DNA of 64,000 bases from Pseudonocardia acidicola (GCF_012911935.1 NZ_JAAXLA010000015.1:1-64000), one strand, 5' to 3'; positions 13,658-24,580 are shown, numbered from the stretch's first letter. Translations and numbers: made by a program. The notes: a model not told the origin generated them from the letters alone.

Positions 13658-14401
13658 ATGAGAGTGACCGTGGTGACCGGGGGCGGGGGCGGCATCGGCC
13701 GCGCCGTCGCCCGTGCGCTGGCCGGCCCGGACGCGGCCGTGGTGGTCGTGGACCGCGATCCCGAGGCGGCGGCCGAGACGCTCGCCGAGGTGGAGAAGGC
13801 AGGTGGCACCGGGACCGTCGTGGCGGCGGACGTGACCCGCTCCGCCGACGTCACCCGCTACGTCGACATCGCGCGGTCCTTCACCGGCCGCATCGACGTC
13901 CTGGCCAACAACGCCGGCATCGAAGGCGTCGTCGCGCCACTGGGCGAGTATCCCGAGGACGTGTTCGACGCCGTGCTGGGCGTGAACGTCAAGGGCGTCT
14001 TCCTGGGCCTCAAGCACGTGCTGCCGGTGATGCTGGAGGCCGGGGCGGGCGCGATCGTGAACACCGGCTCCACGTCGTCGATCCGCGGGCGGGCCAACCT
14101 GGGCGCGTACGTGGCCAGCAAGCACGCCGTGCTCGGCCTGACCCGCACCGCGGCCGCCGAGGTCGCGGGCACCGGCGTCCGGGTCAACGCCGTGCTCCCC
14201 GGCCCCGTCCGCACACGCATGATCGCCTCGATCAACGCCATGGCGGCGCAGCGCCCCGGCGGGGCGATCGCCCGCGCCGTCGCGACCCGCGAGGCCGAAC
14301 CGGAGGAGATCGCGGCCACCGTCGCCTTCCTGGCCTCCGACGCCGCCGCGCACGTCAACGGCGCCGGCTGGGTGATCGACGGCGGGAGCACGGTCGCATG
14401 A
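13658..14401 (+). CDS. Short-chain dehydrogenase/reductase
   Basis: A 247-residue classical SDR. It has the dinucleotide-binding TGGGGGIGRA, the structural NNAG motif, and the catalytic Ser in NTGSTSS with Tyr151 and Lys155 in AYVASK. Asp32 following the second strand favours NAD over NADP. Substrate unknown. An AGGAGG site precedes the ATG. The stop overlaps the next gene's ATG as ATGA, so the two products probably act together. Confidence 0.9.
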   Translation: MRVTVVTGGGGGIGRAVARALAGPDAAVVVVDRDPEAAAETLAEVEKAGGTGTVVAADVTRSADVTRYVDIARSFTGRIDVLANNAGIEGVVAPLGEYPEDVFDAVLGVNVKGVFLGLKHVLPVMLEAGAGAIVNTGSTSSIRGRANLGAYVASKHAVLGLTRTAAAEVAGTGVRVNAVLPGPVRTRMIASINAMAAQRPGGAIARAVATREAEPEEIAATVAFLASDAAAHVNGAGWVIDGGSTVA

Positions 14402-15111
14402 CGGGCGGACGGCTCAGAGGCGAGGGCCTGCTCGCCCTGTGGGGGAACGCCGACCCGGAGCAGGACGCCGGGTTCAACGACTGGTACACCCACGAGCACC
14501 TGCCCGAACGCATCGCCGTGCCGGGGTTCCTGCGCGCCCGCCGCTACGTCGCGGACCTTCCGGGACCGGCCCCGCACTGGACCTACCTCACCCTGTACGA
14601 GACCGACACGCTCGCCACCCTCAGCTCGCCCGGGTACCTGCGGGCCCTGGACACGCCGACCGAGGGGACCCGCCGATACCTGCCGCTGTTCGGCGCGATG
14701 GCCCGCACCGGCTGCCGGGTGACCTACTCCGCGGGCACCGGCGAGGGCGGGGACATCGCCTTCGTCGAGCTCGGCCCGCGCGCGGACCCGGACGCACTGC
14801 GCCGCTGGATCGTCGACGAGCACGCGCCGGCCGTCCTGGACCGCAGCGGGGTCCTGGCCGTGCACCTCGCCGAGGCCGACCCCGATGCGACGGCCGTCCG
14901 CGACCGCACCGAGTCCTACCGCGGCGTCCCCACGACGGCGGGCCGCTGGCTGCTGCTGGTCGAGGGGGCGACCGTCGACCCGGCGGCCGCCCGCGAGCGC
15001 CTGGCCGCGGACGTGGCGGACCTGGAGGCCCACGGCGCGGACGTCGGCGGCGCGCAACTCTTCCGCCTGCTGGCCCGCCTCACCCCCGACCGGCAACGAC
15101 CGGCACCGTGA
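14398..15111 (+). CDS. EthD/dimeric alpha-beta barrel-like protein
   Basis: A 237-residue protein of unknown function, coupled to the SDR by a four-base overlap. The N-terminal half carries FNDWYTHEHLPERIAVPGFLRARRY, a pattern seen in EthD-like and DUF4286-like dimeric alpha/beta barrels. The second half (about residues 110-230) repeats the theme with RRWIVDEHAPAVLDRSGVLAVHL, so the protein is probably two fused barrels. Such proteins often serve as small catalysts or accessory factors in aromatic or steroid degradation. Confidence 0.7.
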   Translation: MTGGRLRGEGLLALWGNADPEQDAGFNDWYTHEHLPERIAVPGFLRARRYVADLPGPAPHWTYLTLYETDTLATLSSPGYLRALDTPTEGTRRYLPLFGAMARTGCRVTYSAGTGEGGDIAFVELGPRADPDALRRWIVDEHAPAVLDRSGVLAVHLAEADPDATAVRDRTESYRGVPTTAGRWLLLVEGATVDPAAARERLAADVADLEAHGADVGGAQLFRLLARLTPDRQRPAP

Positions 15112-15150
15112 CCGGCGACCGGAACCGCCGATGGTCCTGTACCGCTGGGG

Positions 15151-16113
15151 TCAGCCCCGGTGGGCCGGAGCGGGGGCCGAGCACTGGTGCCTGGCGTACC
15201 ACCGGCGGCCGTGCCAGCGCTGCTGATACCAGGCGAACAGCGGCAGCGGCCCCGGCGGGGTCAGCCAGTAGGAGTCGGGCGGCGGTACCGGCGTGGACCG
15301 GCGCAGCGGCAGGTCGGTGACCACCACCTGGGGCTCCGGCGTGGGCGCCATCGCGAGGACGGTCCCGTCGGCCGTCCAGACTCCGGTGGCCGGGACGAAG
15401 CGCCCCCGGTACTGCAGGGGTGGCAGCCCGGGCATGGGGCAGGCCAGCTCGCCGCTGTGCGAGGCGTGCACCACGGGAGCGCCGACGTGCCGGGCGAACC
15501 GCCCGGGCGCTTCGATCGCCCGGGCGGTGTTGGCCGCGTCCCACGCGTCGAACACCCGCCGTGGCTGCCAGCGTGGCACCGTCCACCAGCCACTTCCGCC
15601 GAGCACCACGTCGACCCGGCCGGCCAGGCGCGTGACCGTCCGGCGGCGGGTCAGCTCCCAGCAGACGGCCAGCCCGATCGGGATGCCGTCGACGGTGACC
15701 AGGCCGTCGTCGGAACCGCCGACGTACAGGGCGTTCTCCCACATCGTCGGGAGGTCCTTGTCGTGCCGGGCGCGGATCCCGGTGCGGTCCACCAGCAGCA
15801 CCGCGTTGCGCACCTCGCCGTCGGGGTCGCGCACCAGCAGGCTGCCGCTGAGCAGCACGTCGTGGGCGGCGGCCCACTCCTGCATCGACCGCACCGCGGG
15901 GCCGTCGATCGGCTGCGCCGCGGCGGCGACCGCCGGCAGGAACGCCACACCGCTGGTGAAGAACTCGGGCAGGGCGATCCATTCGGCGCCGTCGCGGGCC
16001 GCCTCGGACACCAGGCGCTGCGCCTGCTCCAGGTTCGCCTCGACGTCACCCAGCACCGCCTGCATCTGAACGGCGGCGACCCGCCGCGTCTGCGCCCGGT
16101 CCGTCGTGCCCAT
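15151..16113 (-). CDS. Carbon-nitrogen hydrolase (nitrilase superfamily)
   Basis: A 320-residue amidohydrolase with the Glu-Lys-Cys catalytic triad visible: Glu50 in ALPEFF, Lys119 in RHDKDLP and Cys151 in LAVCWEL. It would hydrolyse an amide or nitrile of unknown structure. The C-terminal 40 residues extend past the core fold and are Pro/Trp-rich. The ATG at 16113 has a GGAGGAGGG site. Convergent with the SDR pair and divergent from the small membrane protein. Confidence 0.85.
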   Translation of the reverse strand: MGTTDRAQTRRVAAVQMQAVLGDVEANLEQAQRLVSEAARDGAEWIALPEFFTSGVAFLPAVAAAAQPIDGPAVRSMQEWAAAHDVLLSGSLLVRDPDGEVRNAVLLVDRTGIRARHDKDLPTMWENALYVGGSDDGLVTVDGIPIGLAVCWELTRRRTVTRLAGRVDVVLGGSGWWTVPRWQPRRVFDAWDAANTARAIEAPGRFARHVGAPVVHASHSGELACPMPGLPPLQYRGRFVPATGVWTADGTVLAMAPTPEPQVVVTDLPLRRSTPVPPPDSYWLTPPGPLPLFAWYQQRWHGRRWYARHQCSAPAPAHRG

Positions 16114-16206
16114 GCCCGTCCCTCCTCCGTCGAGGACTGAATCTTCACAGCGGGGTCCGCCGGTGCAGCAGCCGGGTGATCATCGTGCCCGCACCCGGTC
16201 TGACCC

Positions 16207-16239
16207 GCGAGTCGGCAGATTCGGGAGGGCGAGTCGGCA
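16207..16239. repeat. Direct repeat pair in the nitrilase upstream region
   Basis: Two identical 11-bp copies of GCGAGTCGGCA (16207-16217 and 16229-16239), 22 bases apart, about two helical turns. The core AGTCGG recurs near 16338 and 16359. The spacing would suit a dimeric regulator acting on the divergent genes. Confidence 0.4.
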
Positions 16240-16367
16240 CTTTCCGGAGACCGGCTGCCCGACGGCCCGGCCCACCGGGCAGGCCCGGAACCGCCGACCA
16301 CAGTGGTCTGCGTCGCGGACCGGCGCCGGCGGGTAACAGTCGGCGCCGGCCTGCCGACAGTCGGGAC

Positions 16368-16658
16368 GTGAGCCACCCGACCGCAACCCCCCACTCCCCG
16401 CAGTACCCGCCGACATTGCCCGCCTTCGACCCGGCGACGCTGCCGGCCCAGTACGCGCCCCGTCTCCCCCACCCCGACGCAGAACCGTTCCCGCCCGCCT
16501 ACCCGAACCCCGTGCGGTCGGTCACGGGGCACCCCGAGCGCAGCGGCGCCGGCCTGCACCTGTTCCTGACGATCATCACGGCCGGGATGTGGGGCCTGCT
16601 CGTGTGGCTGCCGCTCACGGTGTGGCGCAAGAGGGGATCCGCGCGCCCGGCCACCTGA
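16368..16658 (+). CDS. Small Pro-rich membrane protein
   Basis: A 96-residue protein of unknown function. The first 60 residues are rich in Pro, Ala and His. One hydrophobic helix (LHLFLTIITAGMWGLLVWLPL) follows, then a basic tail. Short proteins with a disordered Pro-rich N-terminus and one or two membrane segments are common in actinobacteria. The GTG start lacks a clear ribosome site, so the start is uncertain. Confidence 0.5.
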   Translation: MSHPTATPHSPQYPPTLPAFDPATLPAQYAPRLPHPDAEPFPPAYPNPVRSVTGHPERSGAGLHLFLTIITAGMWGLLVWLPLTVWRKRGSARPAT

Positions 16659-16780
16659 CACCCGGGGGCAGCCGCGCCGGCAGCCGGCAGGACCGCACTT
16701 ACGCCGGTAGCCCGGGCCAGGCACGGGCCAATAGCATGCACCGACTCCACGTGTCAACGCAGACCGGGCGGGTGGTCGTC

Positions 16781-17248
16781 ATGCGTAGGTACCTCGTCGT
16801 CGCGAACCAGACCTTGGAAGGTCCGGACCTGCGGAGCGAGCTGAGCAAGCGGATCGAGGCAGAGCCCAGCTCCTTCTACGTGCTCGTCCCGAACACCAGC
16901 GCGGCGCACTACCACGTCGTGCCTGCTGCGGGCGGCATGGTGCCCATGCCCAGCATGGTGACCAGCTACGGCCGCCCCGAGACCGACGAGGAGGCGAGCG
17001 CGCAGGCCCGGCACCGGCTGGAGCGACTGCTGGACGTCCTCACCGCATCGGGTGTCGAGGCCGAGGGCAACCTCGGCAGTGCGAACCCGCTCGAGGCCAT
17101 CGCCAACGCGCTCGCGGACCGCCAGTTCGACGAGATCATCGTCGCGACGCTGCCGCGGCGGTTCTCGCGCTGGCTCAAGGCGGACCTGCCCCACCAGGCC
17201 GAACGCCGGTTCGGGTTGCCGGTCACGACGATCGTCACGAAAGCCTGA
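16781..17248 (+). CDS. USP-like conserved actinobacterial protein
   Basis: A 155-residue alpha/beta protein of a conserved actinobacterial family that resembles a single universal-stress-protein fold. It begins RRYLVVANQTL, with FYVLVPNT as the next strand, and ends with FDEIIVATLPRRFSRWLKADLPHQAERRFGLPV. The glycine-rich ATP loop of true UspA proteins is absent; the RFSRWLK segment occupies its place. Probably cytosolic and stress-related. Convergent with the glycosidase operon, with an 18-base gap. Confidence 0.7.
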   Translation: MRRYLVVANQTLEGPDLRSELSKRIEAEPSSFYVLVPNTSAAHYHVVPAAGGMVPMPSMVTSYGRPETDEEASAQARHRLERLLDVLTASGVEAEGNLGSANPLEAIANALADRQFDEIIVATLPRRFSRWLKADLPHQAERRFGLPVTTIVTKA

Positions 17249-17266
17249 CCGGCCCCGGCGCGGAGG

Positions 17267-19564
17267 TCACGGCATCAGCGAGTACGCCCAGTAGGTGAAC
17301 TCGTTCCAGTCCAGCGCCGACGCGACGAACCGGATCCTCACCGCCATCGTCTTCTTGCCCGCCGTCGCGGACGGCGGGATGAGGAAGTCCGCGTCGCGCC
17401 ACTGGCTGAAGGCGTTCCCACCCGCGACGTACCAGGGACCGATGAGCTCGCCGTCCACATCGACGTCGGCGCGCTGGTTCGCGATCGTCTGGTCGAGCCG
17501 CCGCCTGAGCACGACCCCGGCGTTGCCCGGGTCGATCGCCATGTCGAACCGGCTCTCCCCGCGGTGCGCACGCCCGCTGTCCACCACGTCCACGGTGTCG
17601 GCGTTGCCTTCGTACTGGTAGGTGCGGGTCCCGGCCCAGGTCTGGGCGCTGATGCGGTAGGCGTGGGCCGCCTCGCCGGCGGGGTTGCCGACGTCGAGGG
17701 TGTCGGTGAGCACGAGCCGCGTCCTCGGCTGGTGGTAGTAGTACGCGAGCGTCCAGGCGTCGGTGGTGGTGTCGTTGTGCCCGCCGTGCTCGATGGACAC
17801 CCGGATCCGTCGTCGGAAGGGCACCGTGTCCTGCAGCAGGAATCGGTAGGCCGCGACGCAGGCGGTCCGGCCGCGGACCAGGTGGGCGGTGTTCCCGCTC
17901 ATCGGCTGGGTGTACGGGCCGCGATCGAAGTACCAGCCGCCGTTGAAGAAGTCCTCGGTGCCGGTCCCGTAGAACGCGGGCGAACCGCTGTCGTCGACGT
18001 GGATGCGCTCGTCGCCCTCCAGGAACCAGCGGTTCGCCGCGCCCGCATAGGAGGCGGTGACCCCGACGAAGTTGCCGCATCCGGAGACGTCGAGGATCGG
18101 GATGTCCTGACCGATCATGGTCGGTGTCGTGGCGGTGAGGCTGGTGCGCAGGTATCCGACGTCGCCGAGATCGCCGGGCGCGTGCCGGACCGCGAAGCCG
18201 ACCCCGGCGGTCGGGCGCGCGCGGCTGCTGACCAGGTCGATCGTGGCGTGCCGGCGGAACGGCATCGGCAGCCGGACGTAGAGGTTGTCCGCGGCGTCCA
18301 TCCCGACCACCAGGGCCCGGGTCGGGTACGCCCCGAAACTCCCCATCCCGAAGAACGCACCGAACGGGGCGTCCACGCTGGGCGTCGCCTCGCCGTCCCA
18401 GTACATCCGGATGCGCGTGCGGTTGAGCAGGTCGGCCGTGTCGTACCCGGCCACGAGCGAGCCGCTCCATGTCTGGCCGCTGATGGTGTAGCCGTGGCTC
18501 GCCTCGCTCGCGGGATCCCCCACGTCGAGGGTGTCGCTCAGGACCGCGGTGTCGTCCACCGTCGAGTAGGCCCGGTAGCCGAACTCGGTCCACTCGTTCC
18601 CCGGCAAGACGTCCTCGAGCCGGACGGTGATGGCGCTCCTGCCGGCCGTGATCGACGACGGGACGTCGAAGGAACTGTCGCGCCAGCGGTAGGCGCGGTC
18701 ACGGCCGGGGTCGGACCACTCCCCCGCGTCGGCACCGTCCACGACGACCCTGGCCCGCTGGTCGGCCACGCCGTGGTCCGTCCGCCGGGTCAGTGTCACG
18801 CCGCTGTTGACCGGATCGATCGCCAGCGTGAACCGGCTGTGGCCGCGATGCGCGCGCCCGGTGTCGGTGACGGCCCGGGGCGTGGCACCGGGCAGCGCGA
18901 TCGTGATCGACGAGATCGTCCGCGGTCCACCGCAGGCGAAGATCGTCTGAGCCGCGCCGGGCCGCAGCTGGACGGTCCCCGCCGTCACCGTGCCACCGGC
19001 CGGGACGGCCGCACCGGCGCCGGCGTTGCTCCACGCGCGGCGCGCCGCGGCGCTGTCCTCGGCACCGCTCCACGTCGTCACCCGGGTGCCGGGGGCAAAG
19101 GTGTGGTAGCCGATGTTGTAGTAGCGGCTCATGTTGGTCGTGATCCGGATCGACCGCTGGTACGGCAACGGCAGATAGCAGGTGAAGCCGCCGCTGGACG
19201 CCGCGTCGTCGGCGACGAGCGGGGACAGGAACGGCGGGCAGGTTCCGGAGAACAGGTCCGTCAGCATGATGTCGATTCGCGGCGTGCGCTCGTCGTCGAA
19301 ATAGACCCGCAGCCAGTCCTTCGCGGGACGGAACCCGGTCACCCAGATCCGGTACACCGTGCCGGGCCCCCGCTGGTCGAGCATCACCTTCTCGCCGCGA
19401 CGGGTGTAGAGGAAATTGTTCCAGTCGTCGTTGCCCCTGCTGGGCCCGCGGGTGTTGCGCTCGAAACTGGACTGTCCACCCGCGACGGTGTGCAGTCGCA
19501 GGAGCGGCAACCGGTCGAGCCGGGTCATGGCCGCCAGCCCGTACGCCGGATCGGCGCCGTTCAC
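17267..19564 (-). CDS. GH172 (DUF2961) family glycosidase
   Basis: A 765-residue protein of the DUF2961 family, now glycoside hydrolase family 172, known for D-arabinofuranosidase and difructose-anhydride activities. The core is split: residues about 15-200 (GPGTVYRIWVTG, YFDDERTPRIDI) and about 375-615 (RMYWDGEATPSVDAPFG, then YGTGTEDFFNGGWYF with the likely catalytic glutamate). An inserted beta-rich module (about 234-368) resembles the appended C-terminal module (about 619-765); both share GRAHRG-SRF, NQRA-V-VDG and a DTLDVG segment. No signal peptide. The GTG start overlaps the mannosidase stop by four bases, so the two enzymes probably attack one glycan, for example an arabinomannan-type polymer or fragments of it. 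Confidence 0.85.
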   Translation of the reverse strand: MNGADPAYGLAAMTRLDRLPLLRLHTVAGGQSSFERNTRGPSRGNDDWNNFLYTRRGEKVMLDQRGPGTVYRIWVTGFRPAKDWLRVYFDDERTPRIDIMLTDLFSGTCPPFLSPLVADDAASSGGFTCYLPLPYQRSIRITTNMSRYYNIGYHTFAPGTRVTTWSGAEDSAAARRAWSNAGAGAAVPAGGTVTAGTVQLRPGAAQTIFACGGPRTISSITIALPGATPRAVTDTGRAHRGHSRFTLAIDPVNSGVTLTRRTDHGVADQRARVVVDGADAGEWSDPGRDRAYRWRDSSFDVPSSITAGRSAITVRLEDVLPGNEWTEFGYRAYSTVDDTAVLSDTLDVGDPASEASHGYTISGQTWSGSLVAGYDTADLLNRTRIRMYWDGEATPSVDAPFGAFFGMGSFGAYPTRALVVGMDAADNLYVRLPMPFRRHATIDLVSSRARPTAGVGFAVRHAPGDLGDVGYLRTSLTATTPTMIGQDIPILDVSGCGNFVGVTASYAGAANRWFLEGDERIHVDDSGSPAFYGTGTEDFFNGGWYFDRGPYTQPMSGNTAHLVRGRTACVAAYRFLLQDTVPFRRRIRVSIEHGGHNDTTTDAWTLAYYYHQPRTRLVLTDTLDVGNPAGEAAHAYRISAQTWAGTRTYQYEGNADTVDVVDSGRAHRGESRFDMAIDPGNAGVVLRRRLDQTIANQRADVDVDGELIGPWYVAGGNAFSQWRDADFLIPPSATAGKKTMAVRIRFVASALDWNEFTYWAYSLMP

Positions 19565-22500
19565 CGGAGCAGGCCCAGCCGCACGGTGAGGACCTGGAAG
19601 GGCCGCAGCGACACCGCGAAACCGGTGCGGTCGGACGCGACCAGCCCGGTGGCGGGCACCTCCCGCTCCAGCAGGTCCGTCTCCATGGCCCGGACGATCG
19701 GCGACGCAACCTCGACCCGGCCTCCCGCCCGTCCGCCGTACGCCTCGTAGAGCCGCAGGACCACCTCACCGGAGCGGTCCTCGGCGAGCTTGACCGACTC
19801 CACGACGATGGCCGGGTTGTGCACCCGGACGATCGGCTCCACGTCGCCGCGGCCGGCGACCGAACGCAGCGGGAGGTTCGCCGCGTATCCCGCCGCCACC
19901 GCGTCGGCGATGCCCGCGCCTGCCACCAGCGCGTACCGGAACGTGTGACGCCCGTGGTCGGTCACCGGGTCCGGGAACCGGGGCGACCGCAGCAGCGACA
20001 ACCGGACCTGCGTGGTCGTCGTGGGATCGGCACCGGACGTGCGGGACACGTCCTGGCCGTAGGTCGAGTCGTTGACCAGCGCGGCCCCGTACCCGGTCTC
20101 GCCCACGTGCACCCAGCGGTGCACGCAGGTCTCGAACTTGGCCGCATCCCACGACGTGTTGCGGTGGGTGGGCCGGACGACGTGCCCGAACTGGGTCTCC
20201 GAGGCGTACTGCTCGGCATGGACGTCGAGTTCGAAGCAGGCCTTCAGGAACTTCTCCGACTCGTACCAGTCGACGACGGTCTCGAACTCGAGGGTGCGCC
20301 CGGCTGCACCCGGCCCGCCTGCGCACAACGTGATGCGCTGCGAGACGGCCGAGTCGCCGAACGAGCGGCTGATGCTCACCCCACGATCGACGACGGCGAT
20401 CCGGTCCACGTCCAGCAGGTCGACGACGGTGCGCAGGTAGTGCTCGTCGACATCCCAGGCGTCCCACCGGTTGGGCGAATCCCGGTGCACCTGGAGCCGG
20501 TTCGCGGATCCACCACGGCGTACGGCCTCTCGCCCGGACGCCGCGTCCACGATCGACGTGACCAGGCCGCGGATGTCCACCCGGACCCGGATCGTCCCGT
20601 TGTCCAGCAGGTACCCGTCGCCGTCGGCCCGCACCTCGACCGCGCGCTCCCCCGCCCGCGCCGGGCGGCCGCCGCCGAGCGCCGCCAGTCCGGCCCGGGG
20701 ATACGGGGAGGCGTTGAACGTGACCTCGCCGGCCCCGGGTTCGACCAGCGCCAGCTGGGCCGTCTCGATGATCGCCGCCAGCTCGGCCTCGACGCGTTCG
20801 TAGGCCTGCTCGGCCTCGCGATGCACCCAGGCGATGGAGCTACCCGGGAGGATGTCGTGGAACTGGTTCAGCAGCACGACCTTCCAGATCCGCTCCAAGG
20901 CGTCGTAGGGGTAGTCGGCCCGGCCCGCGACGGCAGCGGTGGTGCACCACAGTTCGGCCTCCCGCAGCAGGTGCTCGCTTCGCCTGTTGCCCTGTTTGGT
21001 GCGCGCCTGGCTGGTGTAGGTGCCGCGATGCATCTCCAGGTACAGCTCGCCGCGCCACACCGGCGCGTCCGGGTACTCGGCCTGCGCGGCCTCGAAGAAC
21101 TCCCTCGGCGAGGCCACGGTGACCCGCGGGGAACCCTCCAGGTCGGCGGTGCGGGCTGCGGCGGCGAGCATCTCCCGGGTCGGCCCACCGCCGCCGTCCC
21201 CCCAGCCGAAGGGAACCAGCGACAGCGAGCCCCGGCCGTGCTCGGCATAAGTACGCGACGCGTGCGCGAGCTCCGCTCCGGACAGCTCGGCGTTGTAGGT
21301 CTCCACCGGCGGGAAGTGGGTGAAGATCCGCGTCCCGTCGATGCCCTCCCAGCGGAAGGTGTGGTGCGGCATCCGGTCGACCTCGTTCCACGAGAGCTTC
21401 TGGCTGAGGAACCACCGCGATCCCGCGAGCTTGACCAGCTGGGGCAGCGCTGCGCTGTACCCGAACGAGTCCGGTAGCCACACCTCCTCGGGGTCGACGC
21501 CCAGCTCCTCGATGAAGAACCGCTTTCCGGTGACGAACTGCCGGGCCAGGGCCTCGCCGCCCGGCATGTTCGTGTCCGACTCCACCCACATCCCGCCGAC
21601 CGGCACGAACTGTCCCGCCTCGACCCGCTTGCGCAGCTCGGCGAAGATGCTCGGGTAGTGGTCCTTCATCCACTGGTAGTGCTGGGCCTGCGGGCAGGCG
21701 AAGACGAACCCCGGATCGTCGTGCATCAGGTGCAGGACGTTGGCGACGGTCCGCGCCACCTTGCGGATCGTCTCCCGCACCGGCCACAGCCACGCCGAGT
21801 CGATGTGGGCGTGCCCCACCGCGACGATCCGGTGCGCCGACGGATGGGCGGGGCGGCCGAGTGCGGCGGTCAGTTCCGACCGGGCGTCCGGCGCCGTACC
21901 GATGACGTCGTCCGGATCCAGCCGGTCCAGCATCCGCTCCAGGGACCGGAGCAGGTCGTGGCGACGCGGCTCGCGGACGTCGAGCTGGCGCATCAGACCG
22001 GTCATGACGCGGACGTCCTGGACCAGTTCCCACACCGTCGGGTTCCAGACCGCGAGCTCCGCCCGGCGCAGCGAGTACAGCGGGCCCGGTGGCGCCGTAG
22101 CCGTGTCGCCCATGCCGGTCGGCACGAAGGTCCAGTCGCCACCCACGTCGGGGTTGGCCGCCGCCTCGACCAGGAAGCTCACCGGCCGGCCTGGTGCTGT
22201 GTCGACGGGAACGTGGGTCGTGCGCGGCTGCACCCCCTTGATGGGAACACCGGCGAGGGTGAAGGCGAGCCCCTCCGCCTGGAACCCTGGTGTCGCGGCG
22301 TCGAACCCGAGGTCGACCAGTGCCTCCACCCGCCGCCCCGCCCAGTCCCGGGGCACCGTGGCGTCGAACCTGAACCAGGTGGTTCCCCAGGGGGTGCCCC
22401 ACCGGCCCCCCACCCGGGCCGGGACGAAGTCGGCGGCGAGCGCGTCGGCGAACGGCACCGGTTCCCCGGGCGCGTCCCAGGCGCTGACGCGCAGTGGCTC

Positions 22501-22584
22501 GGTGGGGCCGTGAACGGCCGGCAGCAGCCGGTCCCGCAGGGCACGGGCGATCCGGTCCTCGGTCACGATGCGGTCGTCGTGCAC
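19561..22584 (-). CDS. GH38 alpha-mannosidase
   Basis: A 1007-residue family 38 alpha-mannosidase. After an N-terminal beta domain, the catalytic barrel begins with the zinc-binding GHAHIDSAWLWPVRETIRK. The nucleophile aspartate lies in VWLPDSFGYSAALPQLVK, and a further zinc/substrate segment is near FVPVGGMWVESDTNMPGGE. The middle alpha and long C-terminal beta domains are present. It has no signal peptide, as in cytosolic 2C-type enzymes that trim imported oligosaccharides. The GTG at 22584 has an AGGGGG site. It is the first gene of a two-gene operon with GH172. Confidence 0.92.
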   Translation of the reverse strand: MHDDRIVTEDRIARALRDRLLPAVHGPTEPLRVSAWDAPGEPVPFADALAADFVPARVGGRWGTPWGTTWFRFDATVPRDWAGRRVEALVDLGFDAATPGFQAEGLAFTLAGVPIKGVQPRTTHVPVDTAPGRPVSFLVEAAANPDVGGDWTFVPTGMGDTATAPPGPLYSLRRAELAVWNPTVWELVQDVRVMTGLMRQLDVREPRRHDLLRSLERMLDRLDPDDVIGTAPDARSELTAALGRPAHPSAHRIVAVGHAHIDSAWLWPVRETIRKVARTVANVLHLMHDDPGFVFACPQAQHYQWMKDHYPSIFAELRKRVEAGQFVPVGGMWVESDTNMPGGEALARQFVTGKRFFIEELGVDPEEVWLPDSFGYSAALPQLVKLAGSRWFLSQKLSWNEVDRMPHHTFRWEGIDGTRIFTHFPPVETYNAELSGAELAHASRTYAEHGRGSLSLVPFGWGDGGGGPTREMLAAAARTADLEGSPRVTVASPREFFEAAQAEYPDAPVWRGELYLEMHRGTYTSQARTKQGNRRSEHLLREAELWCTTAAVAGRADYPYDALERIWKVVLLNQFHDILPGSSIAWVHREAEQAYERVEAELAAIIETAQLALVEPGAGEVTFNASPYPRAGLAALGGGRPARAGERAVEVRADGDGYLLDNGTIRVRVDIRGLVTSIVDAASGREAVRRGGSANRLQVHRDSPNRWDAWDVDEHYLRTVVDLLDVDRIAVVDRGVSISRSFGDSAVSQRITLCAGGPGAAGRTLEFETVVDWYESEKFLKACFELDVHAEQYASETQFGHVVRPTHRNTSWDAAKFETCVHRWVHVGETGYGAALVNDSTYGQDVSRTSGADPTTTTQVRLSLLRSPRFPDPVTDHGRHTFRYALVAGAGIADAVAAGYAANLPLRSVAGRGDVEPIVRVHNPAIVVESVKLAEDRSGEVVLRLYEAYGGRAGGRVEVASPIVRAMETDLLEREVPATGLVASDRTGFAVSLRPFQVLTVRLGLLR

Positions 22585-22680
22585 GGGAGTCCCCCTGTGG
22601 TCGAGGTGCACCGTCGGTGTCGGCCGCGCGCAGCCACCACCGACCAGACGAAACACCCTCGCCGCAGGCCCGTCGAGGGC

Positions 22681-23208
22681 TCAGGGCCGGGATTCCCGAT
22701 ATGCGGGGGCACGCCGGGGTCCGCTCCGCGGCCGCTGCTCCAGCAACGGCTGGGTCCGGGGCGCCACCACCACGGACAGCACGACCACGCTCGTCGACCG
22801 CACCACCGTGGGCGAGCGGTTGAGTTCGAGCAGGGTGTCCTGCAGGTCCTGGTGCGACGACGCGGCCAGCCGGCACAGCACGTCGGACGAGCCCGTGGTG
22901 GCGTAGGCCTCCGTGACCGCGGGCACGGAGGCGAGCTCCGCGGTCACGTCGTCGAGCGCGCCCTGCGCGATCTCGAGGGTGACGAAGGCCTGCACCGGAA
23001 AGCCCGCGGCCGTCACGTCGACGTCCGGGCCGTAGCCCGTGATCACCCCGGTGCGCTCCATGCGGTCGAGCCGGGCCTGCACGGTGGCGCGCGCGACCCG
23101 GACCGTGCGGGACAGCTCGAGCACGCCCGCGCGCGGGCGCTCGCGCAACGCGCGGAGCAGGGCGAGGTCGAGCGCGTCGAGTCCGGCATCGGCGGTCCGC
23201 TGGTTCAT
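22681..23208 (-). CDS. Lrp/AsnC-family transcriptional regulator
   Basis: A 175-residue regulator. The N-terminal helix-turn-helix (about 10-60, LDALDLALLRALRERPRAG and then VARATVQARLDRME) is followed by the RAM/AsnC effector domain (about 75-150). A basic 25-residue tail extends beyond the usual 150 residues. The ATG has a GGAAGGA site. It is divergent from 4-hydroxyphenylpyruvate dioxygenase with 160 bases between, so it probably senses an aromatic amino acid and controls that gene. It also lies 96 bases upstream of the mannosidase operon on the same strand. Confidence 0.88.
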   Translation of the reverse strand: MNQRTADAGLDALDLALLRALRERPRAGVLELSRTVRVARATVQARLDRMERTGVITGYGPDVDVTAAGFPVQAFVTLEIAQGALDDVTAELASVPAVTEAYATTGSSDVLCRLAASSHQDLQDTLLELNRSPTVVRSTSVVVLSVVVAPRTQPLLEQRPRSGPRRAPAYRESRP

Positions 23209-23239
23209 CGCGTTCCTTCCGCAACTCGGCACATCGTAG

Positions 23240-24580
<1,341 letters not shown>

